Source: Phycisphaeraceae bacterium (GTDB taxonomy: Bacteria > Planctomycetota > Phycisphaerae > Phycisphaerales > UBA1924). From it: a stretch of 64,000 bases of DNA. The position numbers and the translations under genes are program-made. Location: contig JAHBWW010000003.1 of assembly GCA_019636795.1 (NCBI GenBank), forward strand, positions 310,001 to 374,000, read 5' to 3'. Of the stretch, positions 1 through 8,111 are shown one piece after another. The notes under the pieces were generated by a model. The model was not told the origin of the DNA, did not search any database, and was given only the letters and a program-made list of their open reading frames with translations. Position 1 is the first letter of the stretch. The number at the start of each line of letters is the position of its first letter.

Positions 1-146
1 TCAGGCCAGAAGTGCTTGTACAGCGGCTGCACGCGCCGGGCGCAGCGGGCGGCGAAGGCAACGCAGGCCCAGCGCGGCAATGTCGCGAGTTCCTCTTCGG
101 TCGGAATTCTGGGATCGTCTGCGGGCTCGGGGCCTGATGGGCTCAT
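1..146 (-). CDS. Unknown protein, N-terminal part only (runs off left edge)
   Basis: This is the first 48 codons of a minus-strand gene that continues beyond base 1. The ATG at 146-144 has a GGAGA ribosome-binding site about 6 bases upstream. The peptide begins MSPSGPEPADDPRIP and then carries LPRWACVAFAARCARRVQPL, a basic, Arg- and Ala-rich segment that resembles the start of a family of uncharacterised planctomycete proteins; this is recollection, not a search. No function can be assigned. The good RBS and the motif-like segment make it a real gene rather than a chance frame. Confidence 0.6.
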   Translation of the reverse strand, partial: MSPSGPEPADDPRIPTEEELATLPRWACVAFAARCARRVQPLYKHFWP

Positions 147-508
147 CGCTGTTCTCCGGACTGGATGCGGGGCCGCTGGATCGGCGGGGCCGCGGGCGGC
201 TGGGTTGGTCTTTTTATTCTAACGGAAACCGGCGGTTGGTGTTGCGGTTTTCGGACTGCGCTCGCGCACAAACCGCCTGCGGCGCCCCGGCACGTTGTGG
301 CGGCGGGGCCGCTGGGCAAGGCATACTCGGCGGTTCATGTGGACGGGGTATGCAACGGCCATCCCCTCACTGGCGTTCGGGGCTATTTGGGTTGGCCATG
401 GCTCTGGTCACTCGGAACTGTGCGGGAATCGCCGCTCGATGTGACTCGGTCCGCAATAAATGGCTCTGGCGTGGCGGGAGGCGGGATTGCGGCTGTTGCC
501 ACCGTCTG

Positions 509-718
509 TTCGGGGGCCAGATGTGCTCCGGATCTAGCCAGAAAAACTCCGCATCTAGCCAGAAAAACTCCGCATCTGGCTCGATCCGCTCTGCATCTGG
601 CTCGATCTGCTCCGCATCTGGCTCTATGTGCTCTGGATCTGGCCAGAAAAACTCTGCATTTGGCTCTATGCGCTCCACAGCTGGCTCGATCCGCTCCGCA
701 TCTGGCCGGATGTGCTCC
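509..718. repeat. 21-bp tandem repeat, about ten imperfect units
   Basis: Nine clear units start at 530, 551, 572, 593, 614, 635, 656, 677 and 698, preceded by a diverged unit at 509-529. Each unit is 21 bases. It starts with a GCATCTGGC-like core and ends with either CAGAAAAACTCC or a TCGATCCGCTCC/TCTATGTGCTCC variant. Units with CAGAAAAACTCC occur at 530, 551 and 635. Because 21 is a multiple of three, heptapeptide repeats appear in every frame (for example PDAERIE on the minus strand), so an open frame here does not by itself indicate a gene. Confidence 0.85.
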
Positions 719-973
719 GCAGGACACCAGCACACGCGCATCATCTGCCGATCACCCCAAAGTGTGCAGATGATCGCATCCTTTCGATGCCTCATCGCGC
801 TGAACGGGTGACACGACACGCGCGTCGGGTGCCGCGACGCGCGAGCGACCAGATCGCCCGATTTTCCGTGCGCTGCGCTGGAAGCATGGATCGTGGTCAA
901 TGGTCGTGGCTCTTGAACGCGGCCCTTGATCGTGGCCATGCAGAGCCATGACCACGGCACCCGCCTGTTTTCA

Positions 974-1015
974 TGCCCAATGCCTCGTGCCCAGTGCCTC
1001 GTGCCCAATACCTCG
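974..1015. repeat. 14-bp direct repeat, three copies
   Basis: Three head-to-tail copies of TGCCCAATGCCTCG-like sequence at 974-987, 988-1001 and 1002-1015; the second differs at one base and the third at one base. The array lies immediately downstream of the carboxyltransferase stop codon (1028-1030, minus strand). A 14-bp period does not preserve a reading frame, so it is non-coding. Confidence 0.7.
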
Positions 1016-1027
1016 TGCCTTCCAGCC

Positions 1028-3019
1028 TCACACCTGCAACACGCCCGTGCGCAGCGGGCGCGCGTAATCCCACCCCTGCTCAGCCGCGGACAGCGCTTCG
1101 ATCAGTTCGGCCCGCGTCGCCAGCGGGTCGATGATGCGATCGAGCCAGCCTCGGGCCGCGCCGTGGCGGATGTCGGCCTGCTCGTTGTACCCGGCCCGCA
1201 CCGCGTCGAGAATGGCCTTGTGCGTCTCGGGGTCGATCGTCTCGCCCTTGCGCTGGCGGCTCTTTTCTTCGATCATCGCCAGCGTGCCCGAGGCCTGCGC
1301 CGCGCCCATCACCGCGCAGCGCGCCCCCGGCCAAGCGAAGGTCAGGAACGGCTCGAACGCGCGGCCGCACATCGCGTAGTTGCCCGCGCCGTAACTGCCG
1401 CCCATGATGAGCACGATCTTGGGCACGATGCTGTTGCTCATCGCGTTGACCATCTTCGCGCCCGAGCGGATGATGCCCGCCTGCTCGCTGTCGCGCCCGA
1501 CCATGAAGCCGGTCGTGTCGTGCAGGAAGATCAGCGGGATCCTGCGCTGGTTGCAGTCCATGATGAAGCGCGCAGCCTTGTCGGCGCTTTCGTCGTAGAT
1601 CACGCGCGGCATGTTGGTCGAGACGCCGGGCCCCGCCTTGCCGCCCGCTTCGGCCTGCCGGGTCAGGCAGCCCTGGTTGGCCACGATGCCGCACGCAAAG
1701 CCGCCCAGACGCGCATAGCCGCACACGAGCGAAGCGCCATACTCGGCCTTGTACTCGTCAAAGTCGGCCGCGAGCGATTCGTGCCCGTCGGCGTTGGGCT
1801 CGCAGCGGGCATCGACCAGGCACGCGATGATGTGCCGGACGTCGTACTGCTCGCCGGGCTTGTCGGTGAAGATGGCCGCGATGCGCGAGGCCTCCGACAC
1901 AGGCGGGACAACGCGCCGGCTTTCGCTCGAAAACGAGCCACCCAGCGACTCGAACAACTTTCGGAGCCGCTCGGGATCACGCAGATCGGCTTCGTCTTCG
2001 ATGGCACCGATGGGGATATTCAACTCTTCTTCGAGATAGGTGCGGATCACTTCTTGTGACCGGGCATCACGGACATGCGCAGGCGCCCCCTTGTGTGCCA
2101 GAAGCGAGCGAGCGGCATCATCGAAGAACAACTGCTGCCTGTCGCTCGTGTCGCGAAAGGCATACTTGAGCAATCGCGACACCGCAAGCACATTGCGTTG
2201 ATCGGCATCACGAGTCAGCCTCTTTCCCACCACCTCGCGGAGGCGAGCCAGGCACGAATCATCATCAGGCTCCTTGAAGTCGATCGTGCCGCTGATCGCC
2301 GCGTGCATGCTCGCGCCGCCGAGTTCTTCATCGCTCACCGACTGGCCGATCGCGGCCTTGACCAGCGCCGGCCCGGCCAGATACAGCCCGCTGCCCTCGG
2401 TCATCAGCAGCGTGTCACACAGCACCGGCAGATAGCCGCCGCCCGCGACACAGAAACCCATGATCGCAGCCGTCTGCGCGATGCCCTCGGCACTGAGCAC
2501 GCTGTTGAGATAGAAGATGCGGCCGAAGTCGTCGGTGTCGGGGAAGACATCTTCCTGCAGCGGCAGATACACGCCCGCCGAATCGACCAGATACACCAGC
2601 GGCAGGCGAGCCATGCGCGCGATGTGCTGGGCGCGGATGATCTTCTTGCACGTCATCGGGAAGAACGCCCCGGCCTTGACGGTCGCGTCGTTGGCGATGA
2701 TCATGTGCCGCCGGCCATGGATCACGCCGATGCCCGTCACCACGCCCGCCCCGGGCGCGCCGCCGTGCTCGGCGTACATGCCATACGCCGCCCACAGGCC
2801 CAGTTCCTGAAAGTTGGGAATCTCGGAGGCGTGCGGATCGAAGGCGGCAGTTTGGCCCTCGCGCCGCATCGGGGCATCGACCAGCCGCGCGACGCGCTCG
2901 CGCGCCGTTAGCCGTCCCTTCTCGTGCTGACGCTCGATCGCCTTGGACCCGCCGCCCTGACGGATGGCAGCGGCAATGGCAGCGAACTCGGTGGACATGG
3001 TTTCAAGATTCGACGGCAT
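1028..3019 (-). CDS. Acyl-CoA carboxylase carboxyltransferase (beta) subunit, methylcrotonyl-CoA type
   Basis: Predicted to transfer CO2 from carboxybiotin to an acyl-CoA such as methylcrotonyl-CoA, in leucine/isovalerate breakdown. The N half (about residues 30-260) carries VDSAGVYLPLQEDVFPD and an MGFCVAGGGYLP oxyanion loop. The C half (about 390-650) carries DTTGFMVGRDSE and GGSYGAGNYAMCGRAF, the two-crotonase layout of this family. The chosen ATG (3019) has GGAGG five bases upstream; the next in-frame ATG (2998) lacks one. The protein is 663 aa against about 535 for typical MCC beta. The linker between the two halves (about residues 262-391) is roughly 85 residues longer than usual. No biotin carboxylase or biotin carrier gene is in the window, so the exact substrate is an inference. 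Confidence 0.88.
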   Translation of the reverse strand: MPSNLETMSTEFAAIAAAIRQGGGSKAIERQHEKGRLTARERVARLVDAPMRREGQTAAFDPHASEIPNFQELGLWAAYGMYAEHGGAPGAGVVTGIGVIHGRRHMIIANDATVKAGAFFPMTCKKIIRAQHIARMARLPLVYLVDSAGVYLPLQEDVFPDTDDFGRIFYLNSVLSAEGIAQTAAIMGFCVAGGGYLPVLCDTLLMTEGSGLYLAGPALVKAAIGQSVSDEELGGASMHAAISGTIDFKEPDDDSCLARLREVVGKRLTRDADQRNVLAVSRLLKYAFRDTSDRQQLFFDDAARSLLAHKGAPAHVRDARSQEVIRTYLEEELNIPIGAIEDEADLRDPERLRKLFESLGGSFSSESRRVVPPVSEASRIAAIFTDKPGEQYDVRHIIACLVDARCEPNADGHESLAADFDEYKAEYGASLVCGYARLGGFACGIVANQGCLTRQAEAGGKAGPGVSTNMPRVIYDESADKAARFIMDCNQRRIPLIFLHDTTGFMVGRDSEQAGIIRSGAKMVNAMSNSIVPKIVLIMGGSYGAGNYAMCGRAFEPFLTFAWPGARCAVMGAAQASGTLAMIEEKSRQRKGETIDPETHKAILDAVRAGYNEQADIRHGAARGWLDRIIDPLATRAELIEALSAAEQGWDYARPLRTGVLQV

Positions 3020-3134
3020 GCGGCCTCCGCGTTGGTGGGAAGAAAGCGTAGACCGCGAGGACGACAAACAAGTATACTGGGCGCGACAGCGCTCGCTGCT
3101 TGACTCCGGCCGCACACGGCAGAAGGTCCACACC

Positions 3135-3599
3135 ATGAAGATCCTGCTCTCGACCCAGATCGACGCCCCGCCCGAACTCGTCTTCGCCCGCGCGACCGAT
3201 TTCGCAAACGCCGCCGACACCATCAGCGGTATCACGCGCATCGAAATGCTCACGCCCGGCCCCACCGCCGTCGGCACACGCTTCCGCGAAACCCGCGTCA
3301 TGTTCGGCAAGGAACACTCTGAGACGCTCGAAGTCACAGCGCTCGACCCCGGCCGCAGCGTCACGCTCGGGTGCATGTCGTGCGGGGCCGAGTATGTCTC
3401 CGAGTTTCGCTTCGAGCCCAGCGCCGGCGGCACGCACGCCACGCTCGAAGTCAACTCGAAGCCCGTGACCTTCATGGCCAAGCTCATGGTGCCTGTGTGC
3501 GCCATGATGAAAAAGAGCATGAGCGCGATGATGGCCAAGGACCTTGACGACCTCAAGACCGCCGCCGAACGCGACACCGCCGCCGCAAGCCAGGCCTAA
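3135..3599 (+). CDS. SRPBCC-family (START-like) small protein
   Basis: A 154-residue cytoplasmic protein. The start MKILLSTQIDAPPELVFA, the central FRETRVMFGKEHSET and the terminal amphipathic helix KDLDDLKTAAE fit the polyketide-cyclase/SRPBCC fold, which binds hydrophobic ligands in a deep pocket. No catalytic motif identifies a ligand. The ATG at 3135 follows AGAAGG. A TATACT hexamer at 3073-3078 could be its -10 element, but no good -35 is visible. It is divergent from the carboxyltransferase gene and its stop overlaps the stop of the convergent next gene (3596-3599). Confidence 0.8.
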   Translation: MKILLSTQIDAPPELVFARATDFANAADTISGITRIEMLTPGPTAVGTRFRETRVMFGKEHSETLEVTALDPGRSVTLGCMSCGAEYVSEFRFEPSAGGTHATLEVNSKPVTFMAKLMVPVCAMMKKSMSAMMAKDLDDLKTAAERDTAAASQA

Positions 3600-3925
3600 C
3601 GCGCCCGCCGCACGTGGTACACCCATTCGCGGTCCGTCTGGCTCACATCAAGCAACTGCCAGCCCGCGCGATCGAGCAGATCGAGCGCGTACAGCCGCGA
3701 GCGCGTCGGCGAAGCCGAAATATCGCGCGGAGCGACGAACTTCTGCACCTCGCTCGCCGTCGAAAACTCGAGATCGACGATCGTCTTGGCCGCGCGAAAC
3801 TCGCCGTGCTCCCACTCGATGCGGTTCTGGCCCGACCAGGCCGCCAACCCTGCCAGCACTGCCGCCCCGGCCACCAGCCCGACCCCACACCGCTGCCAAT
3901 GTTGCCAATCTCGCTTGGGATTCAT
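3596..3925 (-). CDS. Small membrane-anchored protein of unknown function
   Basis: 109 residues: a short basic N-terminus (MNPKRDWQHW), one hydrophobic segment (about residues 17-34, VGLVAGAAVLAGLAAW) and a soluble domain ending LLDRAGWQLLDVSQTDREWV. The RAGW-QLLDV pattern weakly resembles DUF4177-like small proteins. The ATG at 3925 has AAAGGA upstream. Its stop shares bases with the stop of the convergent SRPBCC gene. Function unknown; topology suggests a single-pass inner-membrane protein. Confidence 0.6.
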   Translation of the reverse strand: MNPKRDWQHWQRCGVGLVAGAAVLAGLAAWSGQNRIEWEHGEFRAAKTIVDLEFSTASEVQKFVAPRDISASPTRSRLYALDLLDRAGWQLLDVSQTDREWVYHVRRAR

Positions 3926-4018
3926 CGCGCACCGTCCTTTCTCTACAGGCTCGACCGCCCCGCGCGGGCCGCCCCTGACAGAAAACGCGCAACTGAACAA
4001 CAAAGAGTTCACGAGCAA

Positions 4019-5950
4019 TCACCACCCGCCCCCGCCGCCACCACCTCCACCGCCACCCCCTCCCGACGATCCGCCGCTGAACCCGCTCGATGAGCCGGGC
4101 GCGCTCGATGATGTCGAAAGTGCCGACGTGATTGATGACCCGATCGACGAAGCAAACATACCGGGCCGATAGGTTCCCAGGTACCACGGGTACAGACGCA
4201 TCGCCTGCTGATCGTCCTCGCCGCGATCTCGCGTGCCCGCGTCTTGCGCGACCTTCGCAAGCCACTCCTGCCATTCGCCCTCGAGCCCGAGCGCCACGGC
4301 ATAGGGCAGCAGCAGTTCAAGACGGTGTTCGTCGAGTCGCGGGGCGCGGTGCTCGTCGCTCTTGAGGTACGCTTCGAGCGCGCTGATCCGGTCGAGTGCT
4401 TCGCGCCCCTCGAGCGACGGAGCCTTGAGCAAGTGGGCATACACAAAGATCAGCAGGCCGATCCCGACCAGCAGCGGCACCATCAGCGCGCTGCTCAAGG
4501 TCGAAATCATGTAGATCGCAATGCACTCGGCCGCAATGAACGGAACCGCAAACGCGGATATCGCGATCGCGCCCGGAATCGCCGCAATGCTCGTGCGCGC
4601 CCTGCTCCACGCCTGCACCGCACCCCAGACCAGCACAACCACCCCGACCGTCCAGATCGAAAGCCACGCACTGAGAAACAACGCCACCGGGATAGTGTGA
4701 GGCGGCAGAAACACCAGCGATGAACCGCCCGCCACCAGCGCGACCAGCAGCCCTGCAGCCCACTCCTTGCGATGGTGATTGAACATGCGCCCATAAAAGG
4801 CGTCGCGCAACGACTGCTCGTGTCGTTTTATGATCGATGAAACGCGAGTGTGATTCTTGCTCTCGAGTTTGAGCGACTCGTGCCTGGTCAGTTCCTGCTC
4901 GATCTCGCGTTCATCAGCAAAGGTGCCGCGCAGGCGATTGCGCGCCCCGCCCCCGATTGCGCCCGATGGCTGCGTGCGATGAATCGTGAACTTCTTGTCG
5001 ATTTCTTCCACCGTCACCACGCTTTCGACCGCGAGGTTGAACACCGCAGCCGCGAAGCACTTTGGGTCGTACTTCATGCGTTTGATATAACGACACGCCG
5101 CAGGCGAGAGGTCCGTTGGCGGTTCGCTGCTCGGCGCGATGAGCCCCGGCTTCGGGTCGCGCCCCACACGCATCCACTGCACGTGGTAATACACCCACAA
5201 CAGCACCAGCCCGCACAGCCCCACCACACCTGCAAGATTCGCCTGCACCAGCTGCCCCGCACGCTCGGCAAACGCTTTGGGCGCAACGACGCCCTTGGGC
5301 CAGCCCACGACAATGCTCATATTCCCACCCACAGGCTGCGCACGAGTCGTCTCGAAGACCGCGCGCCCCTCATCGTCGACCGATGCAACAAAGTCCTTCT
5401 TCGTCTCGCCCTTGAGCCCGGTGAATGCATCGAGCCGGATCGCATCGCGCTCCACACCAGCCGGCAGCGTCACGCGCGCCACGATCGATTCGATCGCAAA
5501 CCCCCACTCGTTGCCCGTCACATGCCAGTACAACTCGTCGTGCGACTCGAAGAAGCCAAGTTGCTCCGCCGTCTCATACGTGATCGTGTATGTATGCTCG
5601 CCATGGCTCAGCATGCGCGACGCATCGCCGATGCGGACGCGCAGTCCCCGCCCGAGAAGCTCGATCGCGAACGGCTCGCTCTGTCCGTTGCGCGTCACAC
5701 TCACCACCTCGAAGGGCACCTGCACACGCAACAGCATCGGACCCGTGTACAACGTCGGAAGATCGCGGTATATCCCGCGCTGAATCCTCTTCCCCTCGGC
5801 CCGAACCACGATCTTCTCAGTCACACGCATGCGACGATCGGCAAAGACCTCGATGTCGGACTCGAACCGAAGGATGCGCTCGCCCTGGGCGCACGCGAGA
5901 CTGACCGACAGCATCAGAACGAACAAGGCCAAACATCGATGTGCAAGCAT
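4019..5950 (-). CDS. DUF2207 domain membrane protein with poly-glycine tail
   Basis: 643 aa with an N-terminal signal peptide (about residues 1-21, ends ACAQ). An extracytoplasmic DUF2207 domain follows, with RGIYRDLPT early and FESHDELYWHVTGNEW in the middle. One membrane span lies near residue 240 and a cluster of spans near 400-530. The C-terminus ends GFSGGSSG, then thirteen consecutive glycines and a final Trp, the typical ending of this family (often YckD/DUF2207 in other phyla). GGAGA precedes the ATG at 5950. The function of the family is not established; surface or envelope localisation is inferred. It is divergent from recA. Confidence 0.88.
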   Translation of the reverse strand: MLAHRCLALFVLMLSVSLACAQGERILRFESDIEVFADRRMRVTEKIVVRAEGKRIQRGIYRDLPTLYTGPMLLRVQVPFEVVSVTRNGQSEPFAIELLGRGLRVRIGDASRMLSHGEHTYTITYETAEQLGFFESHDELYWHVTGNEWGFAIESIVARVTLPAGVERDAIRLDAFTGLKGETKKDFVASVDDEGRAVFETTRAQPVGGNMSIVVGWPKGVVAPKAFAERAGQLVQANLAGVVGLCGLVLLWVYYHVQWMRVGRDPKPGLIAPSSEPPTDLSPAACRYIKRMKYDPKCFAAAVFNLAVESVVTVEEIDKKFTIHRTQPSGAIGGGARNRLRGTFADEREIEQELTRHESLKLESKNHTRVSSIIKRHEQSLRDAFYGRMFNHHRKEWAAGLLVALVAGGSSLVFLPPHTIPVALFLSAWLSIWTVGVVVLVWGAVQAWSRARTSIAAIPGAIAISAFAVPFIAAECIAIYMISTLSSALMVPLLVGIGLLIFVYAHLLKAPSLEGREALDRISALEAYLKSDEHRAPRLDEHRLELLLPYAVALGLEGEWQEWLAKVAQDAGTRDRGEDDQQAMRLYPWYLGTYRPGMFASSIGSSITSALSTSSSAPGSSSGFSGGSSGGGGGGGGGGGGGW

Positions 5951-6025
5951 GTGGTCTCCGAAGCGATCAGGTTGAGAACCGCGAACCGAGTTACCCACAA
6001 TTGTATCAAAGTTGAGCGCCTCGAT

Positions 6026-6054
6026 TTGACAGACTGTTTGGGGTTTGATATTGT
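6026..6054 (+). promoter_or_regulatory. Sigma-70-type promoter for recA
   Basis: TTGACA at 6026-6031, a 17-base spacer, then TATTGT at 6049-6054, giving a perfect -35 and a 4/6 match to the -10. Transcription would start near 6061, about 175 bases upstream of the recA ATG. I saw no clear LexA operator of the E. coli or Bacillus type in the leader, so SOS control is not shown. Confidence 0.6.
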
Positions 6055-6235
6055 GGCTCCTGTCAGGCTCGCACCCGGCGTTGCCCCTGATCTGGTGGTT
6101 AGTCGCTGTTGACCTACACCAGTTTGTACGTCGAGGTCCGCACGCCCACAAGGCTGAGTCGGTGCCATCCGCGAAATGGTTGGCAAACCCGGCAAGAGTG
6201 CCCGAGGCCCCGTGCGGCAGAAAGGATGGTTCGTC

Positions 6236-7330
6236 ATGGCCAAGGCCACCGCTCCCGCTGCAACTCTCGAAGCCAAGCCCGAAAACGACAAGCAGAAGGC
6301 ACAAGCACTTCAGCGGGCCGTCGGGCAGATCGAAAAGGCATTCGGCAAAGGCTCGATCATGCGTCTGGACGAAGACGCATATCTGGCCATCCCCGGCATC
6401 TCGACCGGAGCAATCTCACTCGATCTGGCTCTCGGCGGACGCGGCATTCCCCGCGGCCGCATCGTCGAAATCTTCGGCCCTGAATCTTCCGGCAAAACCA
6501 CACTCGCCCTCACCGTCGTCGCCAACGCCCAGAAAAACGGCGGCGTCGCGGCCTTCATCGACGCCGAGCACGCCCTCGACCCCACCTGGGCCCGCAAGAT
6601 CGGTGTCAACATCGACGACCTGCTCGTCAGCCAGCCCGACACCGGCGAACAGGCGCTCGACATCTGCGAACTGCTCGTCCGGTCCAACGCTGTCGACATC
6701 ATCGTCGTCGACTCTGTCGCCGCCCTCATTCCCAAAGCCGAAATCGAAGGCGACATGGGCGACACGCACGTCGGGCTTCAGGCTCGCCTCATGAGCCAGG
6801 CCATGCGCAAACTCACCGGCGTCATCGCACGATCGAGCGCGACCGTCATCTTCATCAACCAGATTCGCGAAAAGATCGGCGTCATGTTCGGCAGCCCCGA
6901 GACCACCCCCGGCGGCCGCGCGCTCAAGTTCTACTCCTCCATCCGCATCGATATCCGCCGCACAGGATCCATTAAGGAAGGCGAAGAAACCGTCGGCAAC
7001 CGCACCCGCGCCCGCGTCGTCAAGAACAAGGTCGCACCCCCATTCCGCCAGGCCGAGTTTGACATCATGTTCAACGAAGGCATCAGCCTGACAGGCGACA
7101 TGATCGACCTCGCGGTCGAGTGCGAGATCTGCCAGAAATCCGGCGCGTGGTTCAGCTATGGCGATGTCCGCCTCGGCCAGGGACGCGAGAACTCCAAGAA
7201 GTTCCTCGCCGAAAACCCGGAACTTATGGCCGAGATCCGCCGCGCAGTCCTCGAACTCAAAGCACCACGCCCAACCAAAATTTCCCCCGTCGATCTTGAC
7301 ACCGGCGAAGTGCTCGAAGACGACGAATAA
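6236..7330 (+). CDS. recA: Recombinase RecA
   Basis: Forms filaments on single-stranded DNA, drives homologous strand exchange and stimulates LexA cleavage. The 364-residue product has the ATP-binding loop GPESSGKT (residues 81-88), the [11 protein letters not shown] start motif, the Walker B region [19 protein letters not shown], the [13 protein letters not shown] region (DNA-binding loop L2 area) and [11 protein letters not shown]. Length is close to the usual 350. The ATG at 6236 has AAAGGA upstream; in-frame upstream codons to 6176 lack conservation. A near-consensus promoter lies at 6026-6054 and a hairpin terminator at 7420-7445. Stand-alone transcription is likely. Confidence 0.98.
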   Translation: MAKATAPAATLEAKPENDKQKAQALQRAVGQIEKAFGKGSIMRLDEDAYLAIPGISTGAISLDLALGGRGIPRGRIVEIFGPESSGKTTLALTVVANAQKNGGVAAFIDAEHALDPTWARKIGVNIDDLLVSQPDTGEQALDICELLVRSNAVDIIVVDSVAALIPKAEIEGDMGDTHVGLQARLMSQAMRKLTGVIARSSATVIFINQIREKIGVMFGSPETTPGGRALKFYSSIRIDIRRTGSIKEGEETVGNRTRARVVKNKVAPPFRQAEFDIMFNEGISLTGDMIDLAVECEICQKSGAWFSYGDVRLGQGRENSKKFLAENPELMAEIRRAVLELKAPRPTKISPVDLDTGEVLEDDE

Positions 7331-7419
7331 TTCCCCCTCAAACACATGAGGCAGGGTGGTTCAGGCCTGAGTATCATCTGATCGCCACTGAATCGCTTTG
7401 ACAAACCACAAGTTCACAA

Positions 7420-7445
7420 AAAACGCAGGCGTAAGCCTGCGTTTT
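7420..7445. terminator. Bidirectional intrinsic terminator between recA and nuoC
   Basis: A perfect stem: AAAACGCAGGC (7420-7430), a four-base GTAA loop, GCCTGCGTTTT (7435-7445). A-rich sequence flanks the left arm and T-rich the right, so it can stop transcription of recA (plus) and of the convergent nuoC gene (minus). Confidence 0.85.
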
Positions 7446-7471
7446 CAATTGCGCCCCACGGTCACTCAAAC

Positions 7472-8026
7472 TCAACTCGAAGTACGATCAACAATCCGGT
7501 ACGACTCACGCTCGCCCCGGCCACGCAGCGGGTAGTCCTTGCGCAACGGATGCCCCGGGAATGCCTCCCACGTCAGAATCCGACGCAGGTCCGGGTGATT
7601 CCGAAATCGGATGCCGTACATGTCAAAGACCTCTCGCTCGGTCCACTCGGCACCGGCCCAGAGCGGGCACATGCTGTCGAGCCACAACGCCGGATCTTCT
7701 TCGATTCCGTCCGTCGGAAGAGACGGGTTCAGGAAGGTCTTCACATAGAACCGATCCGTGCGCTCATACGAGCACAAGTTGTACACCACCGCAAACCGCC
7801 CCATCATCGGCGATGGGTAGTCCAGATAGTCGATCCCAATCACATCCGAAAGAAAATTGTACTTGCACGCCTCATCATCGCGCAGGAACTTCATCACCTC
7901 GAACAGATGCTCAGGCTTGACGACCAGCGTCGACTGCCCGCGAAACTCCGTCGCTGAAAACGGATGGTCGCGAAACGCTGCCTTCACACGGGCAAAGGTC
8001 GGATGGTCCAGATGTGGAGTTGTCAT
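7472..8026 (-). CDS. nuoC: NADH-quinone oxidoreductase subunit C (30 kDa subunit)
   Basis: Peripheral-arm subunit of respiratory complex I at the inner membrane. The 184-residue product has the family signature: WTEREVFDMYGIRFRNHPDL, then RRILTWEAFPGHPLRKDYPL near the C-terminus. The ATG at 8026 lies about ten bases after GGAG; an ATG nine bases earlier (8035) touches that GGAG and is less likely. No other nuo gene is adjacent: an unknown gene lies upstream and recA is convergent downstream. In most bacteria nuoC sits between nuoB and nuoD, so the isolation is notable. It may be assembled with subunits encoded elsewhere. Confidence 0.93.
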   Translation of the reverse strand: MTTPHLDHPTFARVKAAFRDHPFSATEFRGQSTLVVKPEHLFEVMKFLRDDEACKYNFLSDVIGIDYLDYPSPMMGRFAVVYNLCSYERTDRFYVKTFLNPSLPTDGIEEDPALWLDSMCPLWAGAEWTEREVFDMYGIRFRNHPDLRRILTWEAFPGHPLRKDYPLRGRGERESYRIVDRTSS

Positions 8027-8111
8027 TTCGTGCATTCTCCGATGAACAGCAAGTGTAGAACCTTGGCGATGCAAAGGCGGTGCACCCGTCTGGCCGATTG
8101 CCCAGCCTCTT

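Larger units (their letters stand above)
147..1027. other. Gene-poor intergenic region with tandem repeats
   Basis: This 881-base stretch lies between two minus-strand genes. Several long frames are open across it on both strands, but they overlap one another. They stay open mainly because a 21-bp tandem repeat (about 509-718) has no stop in several frames. None has a convincing RBS plus a recognisable domain. The part before the repeat (about 165-500, plus strand) reads as Gly/Trp-rich protein-like sequence, but I cannot support a gene. A 14-bp triplicate sits at 974-1015, just before the end of the carboxyltransferase gene. Confidence 0.6.

Noticed and set aside
509-718. Repeat array considered as a CRISPR array
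   Set aside because: Units are adjacent with no spacers, shorter than CRISPR repeats and imperfect; no cas gene is near.
367-1008. 213-residue minus-strand frame across the 21-bp repeats
   Set aside because: Its length comes mainly from the stop-free repeat array; no RBS, signal or domain was found, and other frames are open over the same bases.
926-2059. Long open frame on the plus strand opposite the carboxyltransferase gene
   Set aside because: It is antisense to a strongly conserved gene, has no recognisable domain and its composition (Arg/Ala-rich) is that expected from reading the complement of GC-rich coding DNA.
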